Shown: piece by piece, positions 35,234 to 42,745 of the stretch | Numbering within the stretch: the first letter of the stretch is position 1 | Layout: each line of letters opens with the position of its first letter | From: Streptomyces sp. NRRL F-6492 | GTDB lineage: Bacteria > Actinomycetota > Actinomycetes > Streptomycetales > Streptomycetaceae | Direction: 5' to 3' | Length of the DNA stretch: 64,000 nucleotides | Assembly (NCBI RefSeq): GCF_001280125.1 | Contig: NZ_LGEG01000149.1 | Span: forward strand, 1-64,000 | Made by a program: the position numbers and the translations under genes | Notes under the pieces: model-generated | Databases searched by the model: none | The model's input: only the letters and a program-made list of their open reading frames with translations | Told to the model about the DNA's origin: nothing

Positions 35234-37057
35234 TCATCGGGGCAGGTCGGCCCCCTCCCGGGTGTCGTCGAGGAAGCCGCCCGACTGGTGCTGCCACAGC
35301 TTGGCGTAGGCGCCCTCCGCGTCGAGCAGCGCCCGGTGCGTGCCCTGCTCGACGATCCGGCCCCGGTCGAGGACGACGAGCCGGTCCATCCCGGCCACCG
35401 TGCTCAGCCGGTGGGCGACCACGAGCGCGGTCCGCCCCTCCATGAGGCGCCACAGCGCCTCCTGGACGAGGATCTCGCTCTCGGAGTCCAGGGCGCTGGT
35501 GGCCTCGTCGAGGAGGAGGACCGGGGCGTCGCGCAGGATCGCCCGGGCGAGGGCGACCCGCTGGCGCTGGCCCCCGGAGAGCTTCACGCCCCGCTCGCCC
35601 ACCATGGTGTCGAAGCCGTCGGGGAGGGCGTCCACGAACTCCGTGACGTGCGCCGCCCCGGCCGCGCGCCGGATCTCGGCCTCGGTGGCGTCCGGCCGGG
35701 CGAAGGCGATGTTGTCCCGCAGGCTCCGGTGGAACATCGCCGGGTCCTGCGGCACGTAGGCGATCATGCTCCGCAGGTCGGCCTGGCGCAGTCTGCTGAT
35801 GTCCTGCCCGCCGATGAGGATCCGGCCGCCGTCGACGTCCGCCATCCGCAGCAGCAGCCGGGTGAGGGTGGTCTTGCCCCCGCCGGACCTGCCGACGAAA
35901 CCGACCTTCGCCCCGCCGGGCACGTCCAGGTCGAGCCCCTCGAAGAGGGGCTTCGCGCCCGCGTGGGCGAAGGTGACCTTCTCGAAGCGGACGCCCGCGT
36001 CCCGGGGCGCCAGTGGCTCCGGGACCTCGGGGTCGAGGACGGTGGGCGGTTCGAGGAGCAGTTCGGTGAACTGTCCGGCCTCCGTCATCGCGCTCTCCAG
36101 GCGCCGGTAGATCTGGTTGAACTCGAACATGATCCGGGTCGCGTTGGCGTAGTAGGTGAAGGCCACGATGACGGCCTCCACGCCGTGCCCTCCCCCGCCG
36201 AGGGTGACGGCGAGGACGAGTCCCAGGACGTTCGTGAGGACGGACATCGGCGCGACCAGCGTGTCGATGCGCAGATTGCCGTAGTCCCAGGAGCGCAGGG
36301 TGAGCCGGCGCGATTCCGCGACGCGGGAGCGGTGCTCGGCGGCCTCCCGGCCCTCGGCGGCGAACGACCGGACCGTGTCCATGTTCATGAGGCTGTCGGC
36401 GACGTGTCCCGAGACCCGGGCGATGGCCTGCTCGCGCCGGGCGACGAGCGCCTGGCGGCGGCGGATCAGCGGGGTGACGCACAGGCCCGTGAAGGCGATC
36501 AGCGTCAGGAGGCCGACCACGAGCAGCGGGTCGTACTGCCAGAGCACCACCGAGGCGAAGAGCAGCGGCACGAAGTTGCCCATGACCGAGAAGGTCAGCG
36601 TGTCGACGAACACCTCGAAGCGGGAGGCGAAGCTGAGGACCCGCTTGGTCAGCGATCCGGCGAAGTTGTCGTGGAAGAACGAGGCGTCCTTGGCGAACAG
36701 CTCGTCCATGCCGACGACGTAGAGGTGCTCGATGCCCCGGGCGTCGAGGCGGTTCAGACAGTGCAGTCCGACGCGCCAGAGCGCCTCGCCGAGCAGCAGC
36801 ACGCCGGCGAACCCGAGGACGTACGGGAGGTGGGCGCCGAGGTCGCCCGCGCCGTCGCCGTCCCCGGCGACCCGTCCGACGAGCTTGGCGACGACGAGCG
36901 GCGCGACGTAGAAGATGCCGATGTTGCCGAGCGCCGGGAGCAGCATGGCCGGCGCGGTCAGCCACCGCAGACGGAGCAGTTCCCGTCCGTAGTGGCGCAG
37001 TGCGAGGAGTACCGAACCCTTGGACGGTAATCCTTCACGCGTTTCAGGTGATCCCAT
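35234..37057 (-). CDS. ABC transporter, fused permease/ATPase (half exporter)
   Basis: The ATG at 37057 (MGSPETREGL) is taken as start; upstream sequence is not protein-like. The 607-aa protein has an exporter-type membrane domain with about six helices over residues 30-310 and a C-terminal ATPase: Walker A GRSGGGKTT, signature LSGGQRQRVAL, Walker B VLLLDEATSALD and the H-loop VVAHRLSTV. One polypeptide would form a homodimer. The substrate is unknown. The gene is alone on its strand; recQ starts 213 bases further on. Confidence 0.9.
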   Translation of the reverse strand: MGSPETREGLPSKGSVLLALRHYGRELLRLRWLTAPAMLLPALGNIGIFYVAPLVVAKLVGRVAGDGDGAGDLGAHLPYVLGFAGVLLLGEALWRVGLHCLNRLDARGIEHLYVVGMDELFAKDASFFHDNFAGSLTKRVLSFASRFEVFVDTLTFSVMGNFVPLLFASVVLWQYDPLLVVGLLTLIAFTGLCVTPLIRRRQALVARREQAIARVSGHVADSLMNMDTVRSFAAEGREAAEHRSRVAESRRLTLRSWDYGNLRIDTLVAPMSVLTNVLGLVLAVTLGGGGHGVEAVIVAFTYYANATRIMFEFNQIYRRLESAMTEAGQFTELLLEPPTVLDPEVPEPLAPRDAGVRFEKVTFAHAGAKPLFEGLDLDVPGGAKVGFVGRSGGGKTTLTRLLLRMADVDGGRILIGGQDISRLRQADLRSMIAYVPQDPAMFHRSLRDNIAFARPDATEAEIRRAAGAAHVTEFVDALPDGFDTMVGERGVKLSGGQRQRVALARAILRDAPVLLLDEATSALDSESEILVQEALWRLMEGRTALVVAHRLSTVAGMDRLVVLDRGRIVEQGTHRALLDAEGAYAKLWQHQSGGFLDDTREGADLPR

Positions 37058-37241
37058 ACCCAACCCTGTGCTGTCGTACCGAAGGTGAGGAAAGGGAGTC
37101 TCCCGCGCAAACGTCTCCGCGGTCCACGTGTTTTCCGGCGGTCCTCCGGGGGCCGGGGCAACCCGTCGCGCCCGGCGCGCGTCCTTCCGCACAGGACCCG
37201 ACGCCGCCCGGCGGCCACCGACCCAGGAGCCAGGACACCCC

Positions 37242-37493
37242 ATGAGCGACAAGGCCCGGACCCTCTTCGACGCGCTCGACCTCGACCGGAACGGCACGCT
37301 GACCCGTACCGAGGTCATCGAGGCCCTGCGGTCCAAGGGACCCACGCTCGCCGCGCGGGGCGTGATCCCCTTCTGGGGCGTGGGGACCGAGGACGACTCC
37401 TCGGCCCTGTTCGACGAGGCCGACATGAACGGCGACCGCGTGCTGTCCTTCGAGGAGTTCGCGACGCTGGTGAACCGCCGTTTCGGCTGGTGA
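37242..37493 (+). CDS. EF-hand calcium-binding protein
   Basis: The 83-aa protein starts at an ATG behind CAGGAGC. It holds two EF-hand loops: DLDRNGTLTRTE near residue 13 and DMNGDRVLSFEE near residue 60. Both have acidic residues at positions 1, 3, 5 and 12 or close equivalents. Small calmodulin-like proteins of this kind buffer or sense calcium in Streptomyces; a target is not known. A hairpin terminator overlaps the region just after its stop. Confidence 0.9.
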   Translation: MSDKARTLFDALDLDRNGTLTRTEVIEALRSKGPTLAARGVIPFWGVGTEDDSSALFDEADMNGDRVLSFEEFATLVNRRFGW

Positions 37494-37494
37494 G

Positions 37495-37518
37495 CCCCGG
37501 GCCGTCACCGGCCCGGGG
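37495..37518. terminator. Hairpin terminator between the EF-hand and small secreted protein genes
   Basis: Ten-base arms CCCCGGGCCG and CGGCCCGGGG pair around the loop TCAC. The two flanking genes converge, so the hairpin can serve both. Confidence 0.8.
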
Positions 37519-37527
37519 ACGGACGGG

Positions 37528-37824
37528 TCAGACGGAGACCGCGGGGAGCACCCCGGTGACCGGCGCGGCCAGGTCGGTGAGCTGGTGGAGCTGCTGGAGG
37601 TCGTGGATCCGGTTCAGCCCGCCGAGCTGCTCGGCGAGGCCGGGGAGCTGGGCGGCCTGGTCCTCGGGAAGGCCGGTCGCGGCGAGGGAGTCGAGCTCCG
37701 TGACCGGGTTGACCGGCGGGCCGAGGGGGCCGGCGGCGGGAGCGGCGCTCGCCGCGGACGCGCCCAGGCAGGAGAAGGCGGCGGCGACGGCGAGGACGGA
37801 GGAGATGCGTCGTGTGGAGATCAT
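37528..37824 (-). CDS. Small secreted protein of unknown function
   Basis: The 98-aa product starts at an ATG behind GGTGAGGAC. It has a signal peptide (ISTRRISSVLAVAAAFSC, cleaved near ASAA). The mature part of about 70 residues is rich in Leu, Gln and Pro with a helical stretch GLAEQLGGLNRIHDLQQL. It has no cysteine after the signal peptide. No function can be named. Confidence 0.75.
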   Translation of the reverse strand: MISTRRISSVLAVAAAFSCLGASAASAAPAAGPLGPPVNPVTELDSLAATGLPEDQAAQLPGLAEQLGGLNRIHDLQQLHQLTDLAAPVTGVLPAVSV

Positions 37825-37993
37825 GTCCTCACCAACGCGCCCGGCCCGCCGGCGGACACGGCCGCCCCCGTTCCCACCGTCCGAACGGGGGTCGGCGGCG
37901 GGGGAAAGCTGAGGGGCGAGGAAAGCGAAGGGACTAGTCGCGGAAGGTGAGAAGGAAGCCCCTTCATGGCCTCGCCCGGGACGACCGTAGCAG

Positions 37994-40165
37994 TCAGGCG
38001 GGGATCAGGTCGCGCAGATTTTCCGGGGTGAGGACGCGCGAGCCCGGGGGCAGTCCGGCGGGGCGGTCCAGACCGATGTACGTGACGGGGCCGTCCGGCA
38101 CCGTCGTACCGTCCCACGGGGTCGTCGCCACGGCGTCGTCCGCCATCAGGTCCACGAGGTGGCGGACCGTCAGCGGGGTGCGGGCGAGCAGTCCCCGGAG
38201 CAGGACCGCGACCGACACCCGGTTCTCCTCGACGCGGTTCGCCGAGGGGCTGCCCTTGAGGTACAGGTGCAGCCAGCGCGCGTGCCAGCGGCCGTCGTCG
38301 TCCCGTGCGAACGCGAGCGGCAGCGCGACCCGGCCGGGCCCGCGCAGGTCCGACTTCATGCGGACCGTGCGCGGCTCGAACGGGCGCCCCTTCTGCTCGG
38401 CGTCGCGCAGCATGAAGCCGAAGAACGACTCCTCGACCTCCTCGAAGCCCTCGCCGGAGTAGATGTTCACCTGCGGAACGACGTACGTGCCGCGCACGGC
38501 TCCGAGCCGCAGGTCGATGAACTCCGAGGCGCCCTCGGGGGCGTCGGTGACGTCGCCCGAGTGCGCGCCCTCGACGGCGGTGAGGGCCGTGTACGAGAGC
38601 CAGGTGACGGTCCGGTGGTCGGCGTCCAGGACGAGGGCCGACAGATCGTAGTCGGTGCTCCGGCGCGTCTGCTTCCAGTACGTGAAGAAGCGCAGCAGGT
38701 CGCCCTCGACCGGTGAGACGGAGCCGCGCGGCAGGACGCCGAGGCCGTCGGCGGTCGCCCTGCCGCTGAGCGGGAGCGCCACGTCCAGGACGGCGGGGTC
38801 GACGAGCAGGTGGCCGGGGGCGGGGAGCCGGCGCCGGGTCTCGGCGTCGAGGGCGGCGCAGAGGCGCTCGCGCACGGCGGGCGGCAGCGGCGGCCGGGTG
38901 TCGGGGGTGACCCAGGCGCCGCCGAGCCGGTTGACGAAGACCCGGTGCGCCCCGCCCTCGCCCGTCCGGTGGTGGAGGTGGTCGCGGAGGGAGAGGACGA
39001 CACGGCCGGACACCCCCGGGAGGGCCCGCTCGCACGCGGTGACGACGGCGTCCAGCTCCTCCGGGCCGTCCGCCGTGCGCAGCAGCCGGTCGAGGACGCG
39101 CAGGAGCCGGCCGGGGGCGGAGGTCAGCAGCGCGGCAGCGCCGGTGACGTCGTTCCGGCCGAGCAGTTCCTCCACGCGGGCGTCGAAGGACGGGACCGTC
39201 CTCTCGCCCCGGGCGACGGCGAAGACCTCGGCGGCGTGCGGCCACCGGGGGTACTCGTGCGGGTGCAGCCGCTCGCCCAGGCGCTTCCAGGCCTCGCGGT
39301 GCGCGGAGACGTCGGCGAGCTTGGCGGGGTTCGCGGCGACGACGGCGTCCAGGCCGCCGAGCAGGGCGCGGCGGACCGGCCGGGACAGGGCGCGGAAGCG
39401 GGTCGGTTCGCGCAGGGCGACGTCGCCGTCGGCGAGCGCGCACGCCAGCCGCAGGACGTCGGTGACGGTGTCCAGGAGCGGATCGGCGCCGGCCGCGAGC
39501 CGGGCCCGGTTGACGACGGCGCGGATCTCCCGGACCGGGATCTCCCCGGGCTGGGGCCCGTCGGCGCGGTGCCCGGCGAGGACGGCGAGGTCGCGCAGGT
39601 GGTCGTCGCCGAGCGGGGTGGTGCTTGCGGCCAGGGAGAGGTAGAGGGCGGTGGCCTCGTCGTCGAGCGGGCGGCCGGGGTGGAGGACGGTCAGGCGGTC
39701 GGCGGCGGAGGCGATCAGCTCGTCGTGGGCGGCGAGCAGCTCCTCGTAGGTGTGCGGGTAGGTGCCGTAGGACGGCAGGTCGAGCAGGTTCACCGCTCCG
39801 GCGCGCAGCTGCTCGGTGACGGTCCCGCGCGCGGAGGGGTCGGCGAGGGCCTCGGCGAGGCAGCGCGCCCAGAAGTCCCGGGTGTCGGGCACGCCGGCCG
39901 GGAAGTCCTTGAAGTAGGCGTTGTGCCGGACGTGGTCGCCGGCCAGTTCGCGGACGGTGTCCAGGGTGCGGGCGGCGGTCGCGAGGACCGTCTCCGGGGC
40001 GAGGCCGGAGAGCGCTTCGAGGAGGTCGGCCGAGAGCTTGAACCCCACCGACATCAGGGCGGCGTCGAACTGCCGGGCCGCCCCGGCGCCCGCTCCGGCG
40101 GGGCCGGCCGGGACGGGGAGGCGGCGGGTGTGCCGGACGACCAGACGTTCGAGGGCGTGATCCAT
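37994..40165 (-). CDS. Large TerD-domain protein (tellurium-resistance-like fold)
   Basis: The 723-aa protein has a mostly helical N-terminal 460 residues of unknown type and a C-terminal domain with TerD-like features: STDYDLSALVLDADHRTV, then VPQVNIYSGEGFEEVEES near residue 580. TerD domains bind calcium and occur in stress and membrane-linked systems. A related group in Streptomyces and Myxococcus carries similar large N-terminal parts; I am not certain this belongs to it. The ribosome binding site is weak. It diverges from csbD-like 40332, so both may answer to stress. Confidence 0.65.
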   Translation of the reverse strand: MDHALERLVVRHTRRLPVPAGPAGAGAGAARQFDAALMSVGFKLSADLLEALSGLAPETVLATAARTLDTVRELAGDHVRHNAYFKDFPAGVPDTRDFWARCLAEALADPSARGTVTEQLRAGAVNLLDLPSYGTYPHTYEELLAAHDELIASAADRLTVLHPGRPLDDEATALYLSLAASTTPLGDDHLRDLAVLAGHRADGPQPGEIPVREIRAVVNRARLAAGADPLLDTVTDVLRLACALADGDVALREPTRFRALSRPVRRALLGGLDAVVAANPAKLADVSAHREAWKRLGERLHPHEYPRWPHAAEVFAVARGERTVPSFDARVEELLGRNDVTGAAALLTSAPGRLLRVLDRLLRTADGPEELDAVVTACERALPGVSGRVVLSLRDHLHHRTGEGGAHRVFVNRLGGAWVTPDTRPPLPPAVRERLCAALDAETRRRLPAPGHLLVDPAVLDVALPLSGRATADGLGVLPRGSVSPVEGDLLRFFTYWKQTRRSTDYDLSALVLDADHRTVTWLSYTALTAVEGAHSGDVTDAPEGASEFIDLRLGAVRGTYVVPQVNIYSGEGFEEVEESFFGFMLRDAEQKGRPFEPRTVRMKSDLRGPGRVALPLAFARDDDGRWHARWLHLYLKGSPSANRVEENRVSVAVLLRGLLARTPLTVRHLVDLMADDAVATTPWDGTTVPDGPVTYIGLDRPAGLPPGSRVLTPENLRDLIPA

Positions 40166-40253
40166 TCCGGCATGCTGTCAGCCTTTCGCACGCACGTGCA
40201 TGCGGATTTCGCTCCCGGTCGCGAAGGTCCGGCCGCCGGGATCGGACCGGGAG

Positions 40254-40278
40254 GGTTGCCGCGCGGGATTCGGGGAAC
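40254..40278 (+). promoter_or_regulatory. Possible SigB-type promoter of the CsbD-like gene
   Basis: GGTT (40254-40257) and GGGAAC (40273-40278) are separated by 15 bases. This fits the GNNT-N14-16-GGGTAC/GGGAAC pattern known for Streptomyces SigB-group promoters. The position, 54 bases before the ATG of a general-stress gene, supports it. Confidence 0.45.
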
Positions 40279-40331
40279 CCGCCTAACGTGACCGAAGTAC
40301 CCCAGTCGACCAGAAAAGGGGCGTATCAGTC

Positions 40332-40520
40332 ATGGGTGAGAGCCACATGGACAAGGCCAAGGGCAAGCTCAAGGAGGCCGCCGGCAAGGCGACCGGCAAC
40401 GAGCGCCTGAAGAGCGAGGGGAAGACGGACCAGGCGAAGGGCCAGGCCCGCGAAGTGGGCGAGAAGGCCCAGGGGAAGGTCGAGGGCGTCCGCGACTCCC
40501 TCAAGCGCGACGGCTCCTAG
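40332..40520 (+). CDS. CsbD family general stress protein
   Basis: The 62-aa, highly charged protein has the CsbD pattern MDKAKGKLKEAAGKATGNE followed by a second similar helix. CsbD proteins are small, soluble, stress-induced and of unknown action. An internal ATG at 40347 is another possible start. A SigB-like promoter lies upstream and a hairpin terminator follows. Confidence 0.9.
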   Translation: MGESHMDKAKGKLKEAAGKATGNERLKSEGKTDQAKGQAREVGEKAQGKVEGVRDSLKRDGS

Positions 40521-40585
40521 GGCTCGCACCACCCTCAGCGCTCGGGCCGCCGTACCGCGCTCTGGAGGACGGCCCGAACAGCGGA

Positions 40586-40615
40586 AGGACCGCCCGGCAC
40601 CCGCCGGGCGGTCCT
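40586..40615. terminator. Hairpin terminator between the CsbD-like and deacetylase genes
   Basis: Thirteen-base perfect arms (AGGACCGCCCGGC with its complement) surround the loop ACCC. The flanking genes converge, so it likely works in both directions. Confidence 0.85.
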
Positions 40616-40646
40616 CCTCGCGTGGAGAGCCTCCGTACGGCAGGGC

Positions 40647-41447
40647 TCAGGGAGCCGTCCGCACGGGGAAGCTGAAGGCGTGCCCCTGCCGCTTGAGCCA
40701 CGGCAGCACCTGACGCAGGGCCGCGACGGTCTGGCCGCGGTCGCCGCCGCCGTCGTGGAAGAGGATGGTCGGACCGTTGGACAGCTCGTTCTTGACCGTG
40801 TTCACGATCGAGGCCGTGCCGGGCAGCTCGAAGTCCTTGGTGTCCACGTTCCAGCCGAGCGGCCGCATGCCCGCCGCCGCGGCGATCCGCCGGCTGTCCG
40901 GGGTGAAGGCGCCGCCCGGCGCCCGGTAGTACTCGACCTTCGCTCCCCCGGCCGCGTCCTCGATCATCTTCTTCGCGTCCAGGATCTGCCGCTTCTGGTA
41001 CGCGACGGACTTCTTGTCCATCGCGGTGTCGTGGGAGATGCTGTGGTCGCAGAGCCGGTGCCCCTCCGCGACGACCCTCTTGACGAGGTCCGGGTGCCGC
41101 TTCGCCTCGGGTCCCACCATGCAGAACACGGCCTTGACCCCGTGCCGCTCCAGGATGTCCAGCATCTGGGGCGTCCAGCGCGGGTCGGGCCCGTCGTCGA
41201 TGGTGATGTTCACCGCCGTGCCGCCCGCCTCGGCGGCGTGCGCGATGCTCTCGGGCATCTTCTTCGGCGGCGCCTGGGCCGGCCCCTCGGCTCCCCCGGC
41301 CGGCGACCGCACGGCCGTCGGGCGCCCGCTCCCCGCGCCGGCCTCCGCCTCCGTCCGCGTGACCGCGCCGGCCGCCCACACCGCCAGGCTGAGTCCGACC
41401 GCGGAGGCGACCACGGCTATGTGCGCTGTGTACTTGTTCCGCCCCAT
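40647..41447 (-). CDS. Secreted polysaccharide deacetylase (NodB homology domain)
   Basis: The ATG at 41447 follows GGAGCGG and opens a signal anchor (YTAHIAVVASAVGLSLAVW). The 266-aa protein has a linker and then a CE4/NodB domain from about residue 75. Metal and catalytic residues are visible: Asp84-Asp85 (TIDDGPD), His135 and His139 (HSISH), the RAPGG motif and WNVDTKD. Such enzymes remove acetyl groups from GlcNAc polymers, usually peptidoglycan or chitin. It lies just left of the exopolysaccharide cluster but on the other strand, so a role there is only possible. Confidence 0.9.
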   Translation of the reverse strand: MGRNKYTAHIAVVASAVGLSLAVWAAGAVTRTEAEAGAGSGRPTAVRSPAGGAEGPAQAPPKKMPESIAHAAEAGGTAVNITIDDGPDPRWTPQMLDILERHGVKAVFCMVGPEAKRHPDLVKRVVAEGHRLCDHSISHDTAMDKKSVAYQKRQILDAKKMIEDAAGGAKVEYYRAPGGAFTPDSRRIAAAAGMRPLGWNVDTKDFELPGTASIVNTVKNELSNGPTILFHDGGGDRGQTVAALRQVLPWLKRQGHAFSFPVRTAP

Positions 41448-41824
41448 GGAATTGTCCGCTCCCCGTTGTTCCAGGTCCTGCTCCCGGGAGAGAGGACGGT
41501 GCGGACGGCGGGAAGGTTTCATCCCGCGGGGTCGAAAGTCGGCCCCCTGGCCGGGACCGGGCGCCGCTCGGCCGACGCGACGGGCCCGGCCAACTGTCGG
41601 GTACGCGCCAATGGTGTACGCCACACTGTGGGCACGCGCCGGGTTCCGGTCCGGCCGGCGGCGTGCGGGCGCACCCGTCGCGGCGTGCGCGGATGCACCC
41701 GGACGGCACACGTCACACTTTCTCCGCAGGCCCTTCACCGGAAGCGCACTTTCGGCCGCGGGCCGCCCGGACGGCCCGCGCGGGGGCAGACGCCGGGCCC
41801 CGCCCGTCCCTAGCCTCCCGAGCC
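41448..41824. promoter_or_regulatory. Divergent promoter region between the deacetylase and a secreted protein gene
   Basis: No gene is seen in these 377 bases. A -10-like TAGCCT lies about 11 bases before the ATG at 41825, with no ribosome binding site, which suggests a leaderless or very short-leader mRNA for that gene. A GTACGC-type repeat occurs near 41610-41630. Confidence 0.45.
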
Positions 41825-42355
41825 ATGCGATCCCACCTCACGAGACGCCTCGGTCTCACCGCCGTCCTCGCCCTCTTCCTCGCCGTGTTCGGCCTGGCCC
41901 CGGCCGCGAGCGCCTCCGAGCCGCTCGCCCCCGCCGAGCTGACGTTCAGCACCGACGCCGCCACGACCACCCCCGGCGGCACGGTGAACCTGTCCGTGAC
42001 GCTGACGAACAACAAGTCCTACGACATCTGGTTCGTCTACCAGACGATCGACCCCACCTGGCTCACCACCCAGCGCCCGGACCTGAAGTACTCCTTCACC
42101 GGCTGTTCGCTCGCCGGCCCCAACGGCAGCACCCCCTGCGCCGGCACCGGTCCCGCCAACCTCGGCGCCAACTACGGGGCCACCGTGCCGCCCGGCCAGA
42201 GCAGGACCGTGACCCTGACGCTCCAGGTCGCCGCCGACTCCGGCTGCAACGGCAACATCGGCTTCTACTCGTACTTCTACGCCGAGTTCAGCGACAGCTC
42301 CAGCACCAGCGGCGGTCCGGTCTACACGCCCGAGACCCGCGTCCTCTGCGCCTGA
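41825..42355 (+). CDS. Secreted beta-sandwich protein of unknown function
   Basis: The 176-aa product has a signal peptide (RSHLTRRLGLTAVLALFL, cleaved after ASAS). The mature part starts with LTFSTDAATTTPGGTVNLSV, as in Ig-like or CARDB-type adhesion folds, and holds four cysteines that could form two disulfides (near residues 99 and 110, and near 150 and 175). It directly precedes the exopolysaccharide cluster on the same strand, 390 bases upstream. It might bind the polymer or the wall; nothing proves this. Confidence 0.75.
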   Translation: MRSHLTRRLGLTAVLALFLAVFGLAPAASASEPLAPAELTFSTDAATTTPGGTVNLSVTLTNNKSYDIWFVYQTIDPTWLTTQRPDLKYSFTGCSLAGPNGSTPCAGTGPANLGANYGATVPPGQSRTVTLTLQVAADSGCNGNIGFYSYFYAEFSDSSSTSGGPVYTPETRVLCA

Positions 42356-42410
42356 CGGACCGACGGCCGTCCGGGGCGCGTCCGGAAATAGACCAAGCCC
42401 CGACCGACCT

Positions 42411-42426
42411 ACCGGTCTAAACCAAT
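42411..42426. promoter_or_regulatory. DasR-responsive-element-like palindrome upstream of the amino-sugar polymer genes
   Basis: ACCGGTCTAAACCAAT matches 13 of 16 bases of the Streptomyces DasR site ACTGGTCTAGACCACT. A half-site, AGACCA, lies 22 bases upstream. DasR reports amino-sugar status through GlcN-6-P. The site lies about 320 bases before the deacetylase start, inside the otherwise gene-free stretch 42356-42745, which also holds AT-rich promoter-like sequence near 42600-42640. Confidence 0.5.
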
Positions 42427-42745
42427 GGCGGAAGCCCCGGCAGCCCCACGGTCCGCCGAGGCCCCTTCTCCCCCTCCCACCTGGGCTTCAGTCCCGTGGC
42501 GGGAGGGGCGGCCGGGGCTCGGAACGGTTTCCGGTCCGATCGTCACACCGGAAACGCCGTCCCGGACGCCCGCGTTTTTCCGTCACCTTTCGCGGCGGGA
42601 CCACAAAAGCTCCACAGATACCTCACCATTTGACGCGACGGATGCGTGGACGACCGGCCTTCGAGGGGGATGCCGGCGTGCACGAGGGGGTGCGTCCGCT
42701 CCTCGGAGCCGTACTCACCCCTGCTCCGGGAGGGGACACCACCGC

